A DNA stretch of 64,000 nt, taken from positions 62,001 through 126,000 of the forward strand of contig FQLW01000005.1 of assembly GCA_900120415.1 (NCBI GenBank). Reading direction: 5' to 3'. Both the position numbers and the translations under genes were made by a program. This DNA is from Urmitella timonensis. GTDB lineage: Bacteria > Actinomycetota > Actinomycetes > Actinomycetales > Actinomycetaceae. Below, piece after piece: positions 53,415 to 63,312 of the stretch (the stretch's first letter is position 1; each line of letters starts with the position of its first letter). The notes beneath the pieces are model-generated. The model had not been told where the DNA came from. It did no database searches and saw only the letters and a program-made list of their open reading frames with translations.

Positions 53415-53714
53415 GTGGGCATTGAAGATTTAGAGGCGTATGAGAATCATCAGGAACTTGCCCTGTTTCGCGAATATCGTGACGTAGTTTCCATCTTCAA
53501 ATATGTGGTGGAAACCGATAGGCGATTCTATCTAGCTAACGAGGTAGATGTGCAAATGCACAATAACGGCGGAGATGTATTCTTTGAAGTAACTTTGCAA
53601 GATGCCTGGGTGTGGGATGTTTATCGCCCCTCTCGCTTCGTTAATCGGGTAAAGGTTTACTCCTTCAAGGATATAAACGTCGAGAAGTTACCGGAATCGG
53701 AAATTACCCTGTAA
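53415..53714 (+). CDS. DUF2469-family protein
   Basis: A 99-residue actinobacterial DUF2469 protein, full length: IEDLEAYENHQELALFREYR, FKYVVETDRRFYLANEVDV and VTLQDAWVWDVYRPSRFV. The family is almost always found after rnhB in actinobacteria; function unknown. GTG start behind GAAGGG, two bases after the rnhB stop. Confidence 0.93.
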   Translation: MGIEDLEAYENHQELALFREYRDVVSIFKYVVETDRRFYLANEVDVQMHNNGGDVFFEVTLQDAWVWDVYRPSRFVNRVKVYSFKDINVEKLPESEITL

Positions 53715-53818
53715 GCGGGTCTTGGTTACTGGTTTGCCTAACGACTAACCGGCTTGCCTGTTACCATAGAGAGAAGTGTTAGGCATTTAACAGTGGTTTA
53801 TATGCAGAAAGGCTGGCA

Positions 53819-54382
53819 GTGTCCAAGATTAATACGGTAGCGCCGGACTGGTCCGGAATAGCTTTCCATAATGATTCTTTTGTAGATGTTTCCAGTGAGG
53901 ACTATCGCGATAAATGGGCAGTAATGTTCTTTTATCCAGCAGATTTTTCCTATGTATGCCCCACCGAGTTAGAGGATTTAGCCGACAACTATGCGCAGCT
54001 ACAGCGAATGGGAGTCGAGGTTTATTCGGTTTCAACCGATAAACATCATTCTCACAAAGCCTGGCATGACAGCTCCAAGCGGATTCAAAAAATTTCTTAT
54101 CCCATGGTTGCCGACCCTACTGGCAAGATTTCGCGCGCCTTTGAAGCCCTAGATGAAGAATCCGGGTGTGCCTATCGCTGTACTTTCCTGATTGATCCCA
54201 GTGGCATTATCCAATACGTCGAGACCACTTCAGATGCTGTAGGACGCAGCGCTGGGGAACTGCTGCGAAAAGTGCGGGCAGCGCAGTATATTTACGACCA
54301 TCCCGACGAGGTCTGCCCCGCAAATTGGGATTTAGGGGAGAGTACCATTACTCCCACTTTTGATTTGTCAGGGAAGCTATAG
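53819..54382 (+). CDS. ahpC: Alkyl hydroperoxide reductase subunit C (peroxiredoxin)
   Basis: A 187-residue typical 2-Cys peroxiredoxin. The peroxidatic Cys is in DFSYVCPTELED and the resolving Cys in DEVCPANWDLG. It reduces H2O2 and organic peroxides, recycled by AhpF encoded two bases downstream. GTG start behind GAAAGG. The ahpCF pair interrupts the usual DUF2469-yraN adjacency, so it is probably a lineage-specific insertion. Confidence 0.96.
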   Translation: MSKINTVAPDWSGIAFHNDSFVDVSSEDYRDKWAVMFFYPADFSYVCPTELEDLADNYAQLQRMGVEVYSVSTDKHHSHKAWHDSSKRIQKISYPMVADPTGKISRAFEALDEESGCAYRCTFLIDPSGIIQYVETTSDAVGRSAGELLRKVRAAQYIYDHPDEVCPANWDLGESTITPTFDLSGKL

Positions 54383-54384
54383 AA

Positions 54385-55938
54385 ATGTTAGACGAGAAGA
54401 TTCTGGAACAGGTAAAACAGGTTATCGGGTTGATTAAATACCCGGTAGAGCTGGCTACTTCACTGGACTACAGCGAACAATCTAAGCAAACCTCCGAAAT
54501 CCTGCACCAGATTGCGGGATTATCGGACTTGATCCAGGTCAAATGGGAAGAAAATCCCCGCAAACCATCCTTTGCTATCCGGCGCGTGGATTCTGATATC
54601 AGCGTGCGTTTTGCAGGGGTTCCTTCCGGAACCGAGTTCAACAGTTTCGTCCTCGCATTGTTACAGGTAGGCGGGCATCCGGTCAAAGCAGATGAGGATA
54701 TTATTGCCGCAATCAAACAGATAGATGAACCCGCCGAGTACACCACCTATGTTTCACTTTCCTGCATGAACTGTCCGGACGTAGTCCAGGCTCTTAACGC
54801 CATTTCGATAATCAATCCTGTGGTTAAACACACGGTGGTTGATGGCGGAACTTTCGGAGAGGAATTCGACCACCTACATTTGCAATCCGTACCTACGGTA
54901 GTAAAAGACGGGGAAGTCTTTTTACAGGGCAGATCCACTTTGGAACAGGTAGTTACCAAAATCGTGCGGGGAATGACCGGGCTGCGCTTAAAACGCTTGA
55001 ACGCCCTTGAGCCCTTTGACGTGCTGATAATCGGGGGCGGACCTGCCGGAGTAGCCGCTGCTGTGTATGCCGCCCGCAAACAGCTACGAGTAGGTATCGT
55101 GGCCGACCGTATCGGAGGACAGGTTTTAGAGGGCGGGCAAATCGAAAACCTGATTACCTTAGAGCGCGTAAAACCGGAAGAACTAACCGCGACTTTTGAA
55201 GCTAATCTACGCGATTACCCGATTGATCAGATTGGGGGGATTCGCGTAGAAAATATAGGTTCGCGCACGCCCGAGGGCATGATTCCTTTGATGACCGAGG
55301 GCGGAGCCCGGCTGCAGGCTAGAACAGTAGTGATTTGTGTAGGCTCTAGTTTCAAGCACCTGGATATTCCCGGTGAAGAAACCTACCTGAACCGGGGGGT
55401 TTCATTCTGTCCGCACTGTGATGGTCCCCTATTTACTGATCGTAAAATCGCGGTCATGGGGGGAGGTAACTCGGCGATTGAAGCCGCTATAGACCTGGCC
55501 GGTATTGCTCGTGAAGTTACCGTAATTGATATAGCAGACAGTCTAAAAGCCGATAAAGTCCTAGTAGAGCGGCTAAAGGCGCTAGCTAATACCCGCGTTA
55601 TTCAGTGCGCCAATGCCACTAGAGTTTTAGGCGATGGGCATCGAGTTACCGGTCTAGAATACAAAGACGCTGATGGTCAAGGGCAGATGCTAGAGCTAGA
55701 CGGCATATTTGTACAGATTGGCTCTACTCCTAACACTGATTGGCTAACCGGAAAACTAGAAATGGAAGACGGCTATATATCGGTGGACAATACTGGCGCT
55801 ACCTCTATTCCAGGAGTATTTGCGGCAGGCGACTGCACCAATGTTCCCCATAAGCAAATAGTGATTGCCCTCGGGGCGGGAGCTAACGCAGCGCTGGGAG
55901 CCTTTGAATACCTGATTCGCAACCCCAAGGACGCCTAG
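54385..55938 (+). CDS. ahpF: Alkyl hydroperoxide reductase subunit F
   Basis: A 517-residue flavoprotein of usual length. The N-terminal double-thioredoxin-like domain (about 1-200) holds the relay dithiol in [11 protein letters not shown]. The FAD-binding [16 protein letters not shown], the catalytic dithiol in [10 protein letters not shown] and the NADH-binding [15 protein letters not shown] follow, with [15 protein letters not shown] near the C-terminus. It passes electrons from NADH to AhpC. Confidence 0.96.
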   Translation: MLDEKILEQVKQVIGLIKYPVELATSLDYSEQSKQTSEILHQIAGLSDLIQVKWEENPRKPSFAIRRVDSDISVRFAGVPSGTEFNSFVLALLQVGGHPVKADEDIIAAIKQIDEPAEYTTYVSLSCMNCPDVVQALNAISIINPVVKHTVVDGGTFGEEFDHLHLQSVPTVVKDGEVFLQGRSTLEQVVTKIVRGMTGLRLKRLNALEPFDVLIIGGGPAGVAAAVYAARKQLRVGIVADRIGGQVLEGGQIENLITLERVKPEELTATFEANLRDYPIDQIGGIRVENIGSRTPEGMIPLMTEGGARLQARTVVICVGSSFKHLDIPGEETYLNRGVSFCPHCDGPLFTDRKIAVMGGGNSAIEAAIDLAGIAREVTVIDIADSLKADKVLVERLKALANTRVIQCANATRVLGDGHRVTGLEYKDADGQGQMLELDGIFVQIGSTPNTDWLTGKLEMEDGYISVDNTGATSIPGVFAAGDCTNVPHKQIVIALGAGANAALGAFEYLIRNPKDA

Positions 55939-55948
55939 TAGCCTTTTA

Positions 55949-55973
55949 CCGCTGTCCCTATGGGGAGCAGCGG
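55949..55973 (+). terminator. Possible terminator after ahpF
   Basis: CCGCTG (55949-55954) pairs with CAGCGG (55968-55973), extended by TCCC/GGGA with one bulge. It lies 11 bases after the ahpF stop. There is no T-run, so strength is uncertain. Confidence 0.45.
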
Positions 55974-56148
55974 AATTAGCGCGCCCTATTTCACCGGTTC
56001 TTGTTTTAATAACTACCGGTACTAGCAGTTTTAATTTAGGGGGTAAATAGCTACGCCCCGCTTGTCCCCAAGGGCAGATAACCCCCGCCTTTCCTTACCT
56101 AAGGATAATAAAATTTAGTTTTTCCTAGGTATTCGCCACCCTTAAACC

Positions 56149-56517
56149 ATGAAAACTAAGAACCGCGCCATAGGGGCTGCCGGGGAAGAACTGGCAGCTA
56201 GAATGCTTCGCGACTGCGGGTATCAAATCTTAGAACGTAACTGGCGATGCCGCTTCGGGGAACTCGACATTATCTGCCACGACCCCAAATCTTCTCGGTT
56301 AGTGTTCGCGGAAGTAAAAACCAGGACTAGCCTCCACTACGGGGGAGCCAAACAGGCAATAGGGCGAGAAAAATATCGCCGCCTGCGAAAACTCGCCAGT
56401 ATTTGGCTTTTAGAGCACCCAGAAATCAAGGCAAATGGGGGAGTGCGTCTTGATTTGGTAGCAATTGATGCCAGCAGCGGGAAAACACCAGTAATTACTC
56501 ACTGCCGAGGAATCTGA
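56149..56517 (+). CDS. YraN/UPF0102-family endonuclease-like protein
   Basis: A 122-residue protein of the YraN family: GAAGEELAARMLRDCGYQI, NWRCRFGELDIIC and FAEVKTRTSLHYGG, the Glu-Asp-Glu-x-Lys pattern of PD-(D/E)XK nuclease folds. Function unproven; often found beside comM and dprA as here. There is no ribosome site, and TATTCG (56130-56135) could be a -10 box giving a very short leader. Confidence 0.92.
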   Translation: MKTKNRAIGAAGEELAARMLRDCGYQILERNWRCRFGELDIICHDPKSSRLVFAEVKTRTSLHYGGAKQAIGREKYRRLRKLASIWLLEHPEIKANGGVRLDLVAIDASSGKTPVITHCRGI

Positions 56518-56519
56518 TA

Positions 56520-58073
56520 ATGGCACAAATCGGAACTTGCTTTGCCTTAGGTATGGTGGGGCTAAAAGGTCACCTCATCAAAGTAGAAGCGCACCACACT
56601 CAAGGATTACCCGCATTTGCGCTGGTAGGATTACCAGATGCTTCGCTGCGCGAATCTCGCTCGCGAGTAGAAGCTGCGATAGCCTCTACCGGACTACGCT
56701 GGGAACCAACCCGGCTAACCGTTAATCTTTCTCCCGCCGAACTGCCAAAAACCGGATCGGGATTCGACCTGCCGATTGCCCTGGCAGTGGTAGCTTCGAG
56801 AGTCGCAACGGTACAAAAACAGTGTGAGGGGATGGTTTTTTGCGGAGAACTAGGGTTAGATGGGCGGATATACCGAGTACGAGGAATCTTGCCCCTAGTG
56901 CTCGCGGCGCGGCGCGCCGGATTCAAAAAAGTGATGGTAGCCACCGAAGCAGTTCCGGAAGCCTCCCTCATCGAGGGAATCGAAATAGTGGGAGTCTCAC
57001 ACCTGGTAGAAGCGCTTCATTATCTGGGAATGCGGAAAATGAAAGAGCGTGTAGAGCAACTAAAAAAGCTGAAAAATACGGTTGCCCCCAGCTCCGTACC
57101 AGTTATGCCCGCATCTGAACCCCCCGACCTCCAAGAAGTGAAGGGAGCTTTCTTAGCGCGCAAAGCCCTAGAAATAGCGGCTGCCGGGGGACACCATCTG
57201 AGCCTTATCGGGGTTCCCGGAGCTGGAAAAACCATGTTAGCCAGCTGTTTGCCAGGGATTTTACCTCCCCTAGCTGATGAAGAAGCCCTAGAAGTTACTT
57301 CCATTCATTCCCTCGCCGGGACTTTCGCGCCCTCGCAAGGGTTAATTCGCCGTCCTCCCTTTATCGCACCCCACCACAGTGCCACCCTCCCAGCATTAAT
57401 CGGGGGAGGGAGTGGGATAGCCACCCCCGGAGCAATATCTTTAGCCCATCGGGGCGTCCTATTTCTTGACGAAGCCCCCGAGTTTCAAACCCGCAGCCTA
57501 GATGCGCTCCGCCAACCGCTAGAAACCTCAAAAATAACCGTACATCGCTCGCGGGCAGTCACCAGTTATCCGGCGGCTTTCCAGCTAGTGATTGCGGCTA
57601 ATCCCTGCCCTTGTGGAATGTGGGGTCAGGCAGAAGGAGAATGTAAATGCACCCCCTATCAGCGGGTACGTTATTTAGCTCGTTTATCCGGGCCATTGAT
57701 GGATCGCATCGATCTGCAATGCCAAGTGGGGCGACCTAAAATCGCAGATTTAACTGCTACGGATACTCCTGAAAGTAGCAGCACCGTTAGGGAGCGAGTG
57801 CTGCAAGCACGAGAACGTGCCCGTAAGCGCTGGAAAGACCAGCTCGTATCACTTAATGCCCGAATTCCCAGCCGGATTTTGAAATTTGCGTTAGATTCCG
57901 CAACTAAAGATCGTCTCAATCATTTGGTTGGTTCGGGGCGGATTTCTATGCGAGGAGCTGACCGGATTTGCCGAGTTGCTTGGACAATAGCTGACTTAAA
58001 CGGCAGAGATAAACCTATTGGCGAAGATTTTGGTCTTGCCTATTCACTTCGCACCTCTAACGGTACTTATTAG
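56520..58073 (+). CDS. comM: YifB/ComM-family AAA+ ATPase
   Basis: A 517-residue Mg-chelatase-like ATPase of usual length: N-terminal Lon-like domain (about 1-170, VGLPDASLRESRSRVEAA), Walker A GVPGAGKTMLASCL, Walker B GVLFLDEAPEF and C-terminal zinc/Mg-chelatase part with C-x-C near NPCPCGMWG and CKC. ComM is a branch-migration helicase in transformation. Located directly upstream of dprA. The ATG is two bases after the yraN stop. Confidence 0.94.
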   Translation: MAQIGTCFALGMVGLKGHLIKVEAHHTQGLPAFALVGLPDASLRESRSRVEAAIASTGLRWEPTRLTVNLSPAELPKTGSGFDLPIALAVVASRVATVQKQCEGMVFCGELGLDGRIYRVRGILPLVLAARRAGFKKVMVATEAVPEASLIEGIEIVGVSHLVEALHYLGMRKMKERVEQLKKLKNTVAPSSVPVMPASEPPDLQEVKGAFLARKALEIAAAGGHHLSLIGVPGAGKTMLASCLPGILPPLADEEALEVTSIHSLAGTFAPSQGLIRRPPFIAPHHSATLPALIGGGSGIATPGAISLAHRGVLFLDEAPEFQTRSLDALRQPLETSKITVHRSRAVTSYPAAFQLVIAANPCPCGMWGQAEGECKCTPYQRVRYLARLSGPLMDRIDLQCQVGRPKIADLTATDTPESSSTVRERVLQARERARKRWKDQLVSLNARIPSRILKFALDSATKDRLNHLVGSGRISMRGADRICRVAWTIADLNGRDKPIGEDFGLAYSLRTSNGTY

Positions 58074-58082
58074 GAGCTAGCT

Positions 58083-59252
58083 ATGGAAGATAATCGACAA
58101 TACCGGCTGGCCTGTGCCAGTTGGTCAATGATAACCGAGGCCGGTGACTATGCAGCTGACCTGTTACTTAGTGAACTAGGTCCGGTTGAAGCATTGAAGA
58201 TTGCGCGGCGCGCCTGCAAGGAATCGCCCCAACGCTGGCACAGTTATTTGCCGGTGGAGCTGCTTCGGCGCGTAGGGGTAGACAAATGGAACCAAGCGTT
58301 TTCAAAGTGGCAGGCGCGTCTAAAGGTACTTGACTTGTTGGCGCTGGAAAAAATGTTAGCTAGAGGACGTTTTCAGCTGCTTACGCGGCGTGATAGTAAC
58401 TGGCCGGTTGGCTTTCAGAATGTCGAGAACGCCCCCTGGGCGCTGTGGGCGATAGGTGATACTACGGTGCTTAATTCCCTGGCAGACAAGGCGGTGGCAA
58501 TGGTGGGGGCACGTGCCGTGAGCGCCCTGGGGAACGACGTTGCAACCGAACTGGCTTTTCGATGTGCCTGCGAAGGCATAGTTTTAGTTTCTGGAGGGGC
58601 ATACGGGGTAGACCGACTGGTACATATAGCTTGTCTTAAAGCTGGGACTCCTACAGTTAGTCTGCTAGCCGGAGGTCTTGACCGCCCCTATCCGGCTTCT
58701 AACGCAGATTTGTTTAAGCAAATAACCCGCAACGGAGTGTTACTAAGCCAATATCCACCGGGAGCGCGCCCTACCCGTTGGCGTTTTCTAGACCGCAATC
58801 GACTAATCGCGTCTTTATCCGCAGCAACCATAGTTATTCAAGCGGGGGTGCGTTCGGGAGCCCTCAATACTGCGAATCATGCTATTGAACTTGGCAAACA
58901 GGTCGGTGCGGTTCCCGGGCCAATTAATCAAGCTGAATGGACAGGTTCTAACCGTTTGATTCGACAAGGGGCTACCCTTATCAGCAGTGCCGAAGATGTT
59001 TTGGAAATGATTTCGCCACTAGGGGAGGTAACTGCACCGGAATACCGGGTAAAAACTGGTTATTTAGATGGTTTAGATGCGCTGACTGCCCGAATCTTGG
59101 ATGCTACTCCGATAAAAAGTCATGCAGATGTGGAGGCGATTGCTCGCGCCAGCGGGGTTGCGCTCAGCGAAGTAGCAGCAGTGATGGGTAACCTGGAAAT
59201 GGAGGGGCGGGTAATCCAAAAAGCCGGGAAATGGAAAAAGACAGGGGTTTAA
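58083..59252 (+). CDS. dprA: DNA-processing protein DprA
   Basis: A 389-residue DprA. The N-terminal helical region (about 1-100) is followed by the Rossmann-like core: VAMVGARAVSALGNDVA, LVSGGAYGVDRLVH, LLAGGLDRPYP, FLDRNRLIASLS and IQAGVRSGALNTANHA. A C-terminal winged-helix segment ends the protein. It loads RecA on incoming ssDNA. The usual GSR is GAR here. Stop and next start overlap (TAATG at 59250). Confidence 0.94.
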   Translation: MEDNRQYRLACASWSMITEAGDYAADLLLSELGPVEALKIARRACKESPQRWHSYLPVELLRRVGVDKWNQAFSKWQARLKVLDLLALEKMLARGRFQLLTRRDSNWPVGFQNVENAPWALWAIGDTTVLNSLADKAVAMVGARAVSALGNDVATELAFRCACEGIVLVSGGAYGVDRLVHIACLKAGTPTVSLLAGGLDRPYPASNADLFKQITRNGVLLSQYPPGARPTRWRFLDRNRLIASLSAATIVIQAGVRSGALNTANHAIELGKQVGAVPGPINQAEWTGSNRLIRQGATLISSAEDVLEMISPLGEVTAPEYRVKTGYLDGLDALTARILDATPIKSHADVEAIARASGVALSEVAAVMGNLEMEGRVIQKAGKWKKTGV

Positions 59253-60166
59253 TGATGCGAGCGGCAAAACGCGAGGAAATACTAGAGGATTATCGCTGTT
59301 ACCTGCAATATGTAAAATCTTTTTCTCCGGCCTCGATTAAAGCTTATCTCGCGGATTTACGTGGGTGGCTTGATCATTGCGCTATTGAGGACGGGCAATC
59401 TATTATTCCGGCCTGTACTTTGGTGGCTGCCCGGAATTGGTTGGCGCATCTGCGTTCATCCGGGCAATCGCCCACTACTATTGCCCGTAAAATCGCTGCT
59501 TTGAGAGCTTTTTCTAAATGGGCAAAGCAAAATCAAATGGTAGAAGCCGATTTCGCGAAGCAACTTCGCACCCCCAAAACCGCAAAAAACCTGCCACATA
59601 TGTTGTCGGTCTCCCAGGCGCAACAATTGCTCAGCTGGTGTGAAAGTCAAGCAGCGAGCGATGCAGTAATGGCGCGCGATTGGGCTATCTTTGAGCTAAT
59701 TTACGCTACCGGGGCTAGGGTAGGGGAAATATGTTCGCTGGTTCCTGAAGATATTGATTTCGAGGTTCGCACCGTTCGCCTCTGGGGTAAAGGCTCTAAA
59801 GAACGAGTAGTGCCGTTCAGTGTGCAAGCTGGCAGGGCGCTATCTTTTTACCTAGAGAGGGCGCGTTGTGAGCTACAAAAATCTTCGCTAGCAGATGAGT
59901 TGTTCCTGGGCGCTCAGGGGAAAGGCATATCGGAGCGAATTGTGCGTTCAAGATTACACCGCGCCTGTACTCTTGCCGGGGTGCCAGATTTAGGTCCGCA
60001 CGGGCTGCGCCACTCTATGGCTTCCCATATGTTAGAGGGCGGAGCAGACCTGCGAGTAATCCAGGAAATGTTAGGACATTCTGCGCTATCTACTACTCAG
60101 CGTTATACCCATGTAGATGCCAATCGGATTATTGGCGCATATCAAAGGGCTTTCCCTCGCGCCTAG
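59252..60166 (+). CDS. xerC: Tyrosine recombinase XerC
   Basis: A 304-residue site-specific recombinase. N-terminal SAM-like core-binding domain (about 10-100) and catalytic domain with Arg156 (ATGARVGE), His250 and Arg253 (HGLRHSMASHML), His276 (GHSALSTTQ) and the nucleophile Tyr285 (QRYTHVD). It resolves chromosome dimers with XerD at dif. The ATG at 59252, with AGGGG upstream, is preferred over ATG 59231. Placement after dprA is the standard actinobacterial xerC site. Confidence 0.94.
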   Translation: MMRAAKREEILEDYRCYLQYVKSFSPASIKAYLADLRGWLDHCAIEDGQSIIPACTLVAARNWLAHLRSSGQSPTTIARKIAALRAFSKWAKQNQMVEADFAKQLRTPKTAKNLPHMLSVSQAQQLLSWCESQAASDAVMARDWAIFELIYATGARVGEICSLVPEDIDFEVRTVRLWGKGSKERVVPFSVQAGRALSFYLERARCELQKSSLADELFLGAQGKGISERIVRSRLHRACTLAGVPDLGPHGLRHSMASHMLEGGADLRVIQEMLGHSALSTTQRYTHVDANRIIGAYQRAFPRA

Positions 60167-60298
60167 CAGCTGCCAAAACGTCCTCTTTAGTCTAAATAGA
60201 CAGGTTTACCGGTTTTTAATCGGCTGCGCTGCGAGATGAACAGGCTAGTCGCATGGTCGGTTTGTGATTGCAAGCGCCCCCTAAAGCCAGCGCTGGAT

Positions 60299-60847
60299 TT
60301 AGGAGGTGGGAAGTAAACGTACAGGTCCTAGGATAAGCAGTAGCGGATTTATATAGTGACGGTCATCGATTTTTGCCCCAAAATGTAACCCTGGATGTCC
60401 CGCTTGCAAAATCCCAATCTTTTGACCAGCGCTAACCGGGCTCCCTACGGTTAAATCACTTTTAACCGGGGTGTAGGTAGTGCGAATCAGTGCTGAATGC
60501 TTAATCGAGATAGCGGGAGTGCCAGCTATGGTTCCCACAAAAAATACGGTTCCCTCCCGCGTGCTATACACCTCGCTGCCGGTCGGAATATCCAAATCAA
60601 CTCCCCGGTGTCCGCTACCCCAAGGAGAAGATGGCGGGTTAAAAGGACGTAAAACTCTAACCGGATGCCCGCTAGGCCACTGGTGTCGTCCTATTTCCCC
60701 CGAAAGCTCTGATAATGGTACTGTTTGCCCAAAGTAGGCGCTGGAGGTATTCTTGACAGAACTTGGGGCAGAGCCGGTAGCAGCCACTAAGAGCGTTGCC
60801 GTCAAAGCCGCAAATAAGGCGGTGAATACGGGTCGGGACTTATTCAT
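60299..60847 (-). CDS. M23-family peptidase-like protein with a degenerate active site
   Basis: A 182-residue secreted protein: signal-like helix (about 8-28), then an M23/LytM domain with the zinc motif GHRGVDLDIPTG and, at the end, GLHFGAKI. In active M23 enzymes the last motif is HLHF; here the first His is Gly, and the YxHL motif reads TYTPV. It is opposite in strand to its neighbours and convergent with xerC. Small M23 proteins before rpsB are common in actinobacteria. It may bind peptidoglycan rather than cut it. Confidence 0.8.
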   Translation of the reverse strand: MNKSRPVFTALFAALTATLLVAATGSAPSSVKNTSSAYFGQTVPLSELSGEIGRHQWPSGHPVRVLRPFNPPSSPWGSGHRGVDLDIPTGSEVYSTREGTVFFVGTIAGTPAISIKHSALIRTTYTPVKSDLTVGSPVSAGQKIGILQAGHPGLHFGAKIDDRHYINPLLLILGPVRLLPTS

Positions 60848-61308
60848 AGCTCCAAGATGGTTCTTTGCTAGGTGTTAATGCTGTTTTCCTATAACTAGGT
60901 GAGGAAAGCAGGGATTTATCGGCTCTTGGGGACAGCTTCGCCAGCTTAGAGGTTTTCAAAATTTCCAGCAGATACTCCGATAACCTGGCTAGGTAGTGTC
61001 GGCGAGCTCCTAACTGTCAGCAGATTAACACTGTTCAATCAGCTATTAGCTTGGGGTATTCTCGTATTTCCCGCTAAGCTAGCTCTTAGCACCTGGCTTG
61101 CCAGGTGACTTCGCGTACGACTACCAGCCCAGCTGGGTCGTGCTAGCTTCGGTCCTGTTTTCCGGGCAGCAGCCCTGGGGAAAACTCCTCAGAACTGCTT
61201 CTACCAGTAAACAGGTGTTAGCAGACGTCGTGCCAGGAACCGAATAGAAACCGTAAGCGGGGCTTGTAGCCCCAAAATGTGTGCGCCCTAGCGCACTGAA
61301 AGGAAGTC
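60848..61308. other. 461-bp divergent region with a structured rpsB leader
   Basis: No gene is supported. A possible promoter for rpsB is TTCAAT (61034-61039) with TATTCT (61057-61062), 17 bases apart. The transcript would have a leader of about 240 bases with many self-complementary segments: ACCTGGC/GCCAGGT near 61090-61107, then GGGGCT/AGCCCC (61259-61273) and GTGCGC/GCGCAC (61281-61296) directly before the AAAGGAAG ribosome site. This looks like a folded regulatory leader of an S2 operon; no known class is asserted. Confidence 0.5.
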
Positions 61309-62211
61309 ATGGCGGTAGTAACCATGTCTGAGCTGCTGAAAAGCGGCGTTCACTTTGGACATCAAACTCGCCGTTGGAATCCCAAGATGAAGCCCTTCAT
61401 CTTGGCTGATCGCAACGGTATTTATGTAATTGATTTGGCGCAATCCCTAGATGGCATTAACCGCGCCTATGATTTTGTGCGCCAGACGGTGCTGCGCGGG
61501 GGAAATGTCCTGTTCGTAGGCACCAAGAAACAAGCACAAGATTCCATCGCTGAGCAGGCTGAACGGGTAGGGATGCCCTATGTTAATCAGCGCTGGCTAG
61601 GCGGTATGCTAACCAACTTTGGGACTGTGCACAAGCGCTTACAGCGTCTAAAAGAACTCGAACAAATCGACTTCGATGATGTAGCCGGTTCTGGACGCAC
61701 CAAGAAAGAACTATTAATGATGCGCCGCGAGAAAGATAAACTCGCCCGCACCCTGGGGGGTATTCGTGATATGGCACGTATTCCCTCTGCAATCTGGGTA
61801 GTAGATACCAACAAGGAACACTTGGCGGTAGCGGAAGCCAGCAAGCTAAATATTCCAGTGGTAGCTATTTTGGACACCAACTGCGATCCCGACGAGGTTG
61901 AATTCGGGATTCCCGGCAACGATGACGCTATCCGCTCGGTAGCCTTGCTAACCCGGATTATCGCTGATGCCTGCGCCGATGGACTGATTGCCCGTTCGCA
62001 AAAAGCTGCTGGCAAGAAAGATAGCGACGAAGAAGCAGCCCCCTCGGAAGAACCCCTAGCTGATTGGGAACGCGAACTCCTAGAAGGAAATAGCGAGGGC
62101 GAAGCTAAAGCAGAAAAAGCCGAAGAAGACGCTAAAGAAGCATCTGCTGACGAGACCAGCAAAGATGCAGAAGCTGAAGCAGCTACCGGCGAAACTGAAA
62201 AGTCTGAATAG
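61309..62211 (+). CDS. rpsB: 30S ribosomal protein S2
   Basis: A 300-residue S2. The core ([73 protein letters not shown]) covers about 1-235. A long acidic Glu/Ala/Lys tail (about 240-300) extends it beyond the usual 240-260. AAAGGAAG precedes the ATG. The rpsB-tsf-pyrH order is universal. Confidence 0.96.
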   Translation: MAVVTMSELLKSGVHFGHQTRRWNPKMKPFILADRNGIYVIDLAQSLDGINRAYDFVRQTVLRGGNVLFVGTKKQAQDSIAEQAERVGMPYVNQRWLGGMLTNFGTVHKRLQRLKELEQIDFDDVAGSGRTKKELLMMRREKDKLARTLGGIRDMARIPSAIWVVDTNKEHLAVAEASKLNIPVVAILDTNCDPDEVEFGIPGNDDAIRSVALLTRIIADACADGLIARSQKAAGKKDSDEEAAPSEEPLADWERELLEGNSEGEAKAEKAEEDAKEASADETSKDAEAEAATGETEKSE

Positions 62212-62241
62212 TTCCACGGACGCTAACGAGAGGAAAAACTT

Positions 62242-63078
62242 ATGGCTATTTCCATGCAAGACATTAAAGAGCTGCGCGAACTAACTGGCGCAGGTCTAAT
62301 GGAAGTAAAGAAAGCATTAGAGGCAGCAAACGGCGATAAAGATGAAGCAGTAAAAGCAATTCGCCTGGCTGGAAAGAAATCTTTAGCAAAGCGTGAGGAT
62401 CGCTCTACCGCTAACGGTTTGGTAATGGCAAAAGTCGTTGATACCGATCAGTGTCAAGCTGGTGTAATGCTAGAAATGAACTCCGAGACTGACTTTGTTG
62501 GCAAGTCTCCCAAGTTCGTAGCCGCTGCCGAGGAAATCTTGCAAGCACTGGTAGACAGTGCAGTCAGCACCCGCGAGGAACTGCTGGAAGCAAAATGTGG
62601 CGAAGGAACCGTTCAGGACAAAGTCGAAGAAATCGGCGCCCTGTTCTCTGAACACATTGTTCTGGGCAAAGTCACTCGGGTAGAGGGCGAAGCGGTTACC
62701 AGCTACCTGCACTACTCCTCGGCAGATTTGCCCGCACAGGTTGGGGTACTGGTAGCCACGGATAAAGCAGGCGAAGAAGTAGCTCACGATATCGCCCTGC
62801 ATGTTGCTGCCTACAGCCCGCGTTTCATCGACCGTGAGGAAGTTCCCCAGGAAGAACTGGATAAGGAACGCGAAACTTTGCGGGAAATGACCATCAAAGA
62901 AGGTAAACCCGAGAAAATCGTGGACAAGATTGTCGAAGGTCGGATGGGTTCTTTCTACAAGGACAACTGCCTACTAGATCAGGATTTCGCAAAAGATCCC
63001 AAGCAAACAGTGGGACAGATTGTGAAAGCGGCTGGCGGTAAAGTTACTGCTTTTGCCCGTTTCCACGTTGGTTCTTAA
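62242..63078 (+). CDS. tsf: Elongation factor Ts
   Basis: A 278-residue EF-Ts: UBA-like N-terminus (LRELTGAGLMEVKKALEAA), the EF-Tu-contact motif EMNSETDFVGKSPKF, and dimerisation domain with HVAAYSPRF and a C-terminal ARFHVGS. It recycles EF-Tu-GDP. GAGAGGAAAA precedes the ATG, 30 bases after rpsB. Confidence 0.97.
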   Translation: MAISMQDIKELRELTGAGLMEVKKALEAANGDKDEAVKAIRLAGKKSLAKREDRSTANGLVMAKVVDTDQCQAGVMLEMNSETDFVGKSPKFVAAAEEILQALVDSAVSTREELLEAKCGEGTVQDKVEEIGALFSEHIVLGKVTRVEGEAVTSYLHYSSADLPAQVGVLVATDKAGEEVAHDIALHVAAYSPRFIDREEVPQEELDKERETLREMTIKEGKPEKIVDKIVEGRMGSFYKDNCLLDQDFAKDPKQTVGQIVKAAGGKVTAFARFHVGS

Positions 63079-63087
63079 GTAAAATAA

Positions 63088-63119
63088 GTTGTGGCCTCAG
63101 GAAATCCTGAGGCCACAAC
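63088..63119 (+). terminator. Strong hairpin terminator after tsf
   Basis: A perfect 15-bp stem, GTTGTGGCCTCAGGA (63088-63102) and TCCTGAGGCCACAAC (63105-63119), with a two-base loop. It starts 9 bases after the tsf stop and is followed by TCTATATG. The next 190 bases to pyrH hold no gene; pyrH likely has its own promoter there. Confidence 0.85.
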
Positions 63120-63312
63120 TCTATATGCAACCAGATTAAACCCGGTGATGAGGGCGCAAATTTAGCACACAGCTCCCGGGAGTTAATTCTTTAGAAAACA
63201 TAAAAAACAGGGCGTATTCGGACTTAAGCTGTCCTAGCGATTAGTGTTCGGGTTAAGGTAGTAACAGGCGCAAGAGTGCGCATTCGGACAGCAATAACGT
63301 AAAGGGGATACT

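Noticed and set aside
58083-59252. GAR in place of GSR in DprA as a loss of function
   Set aside because: All other core motifs are intact and this position varies.
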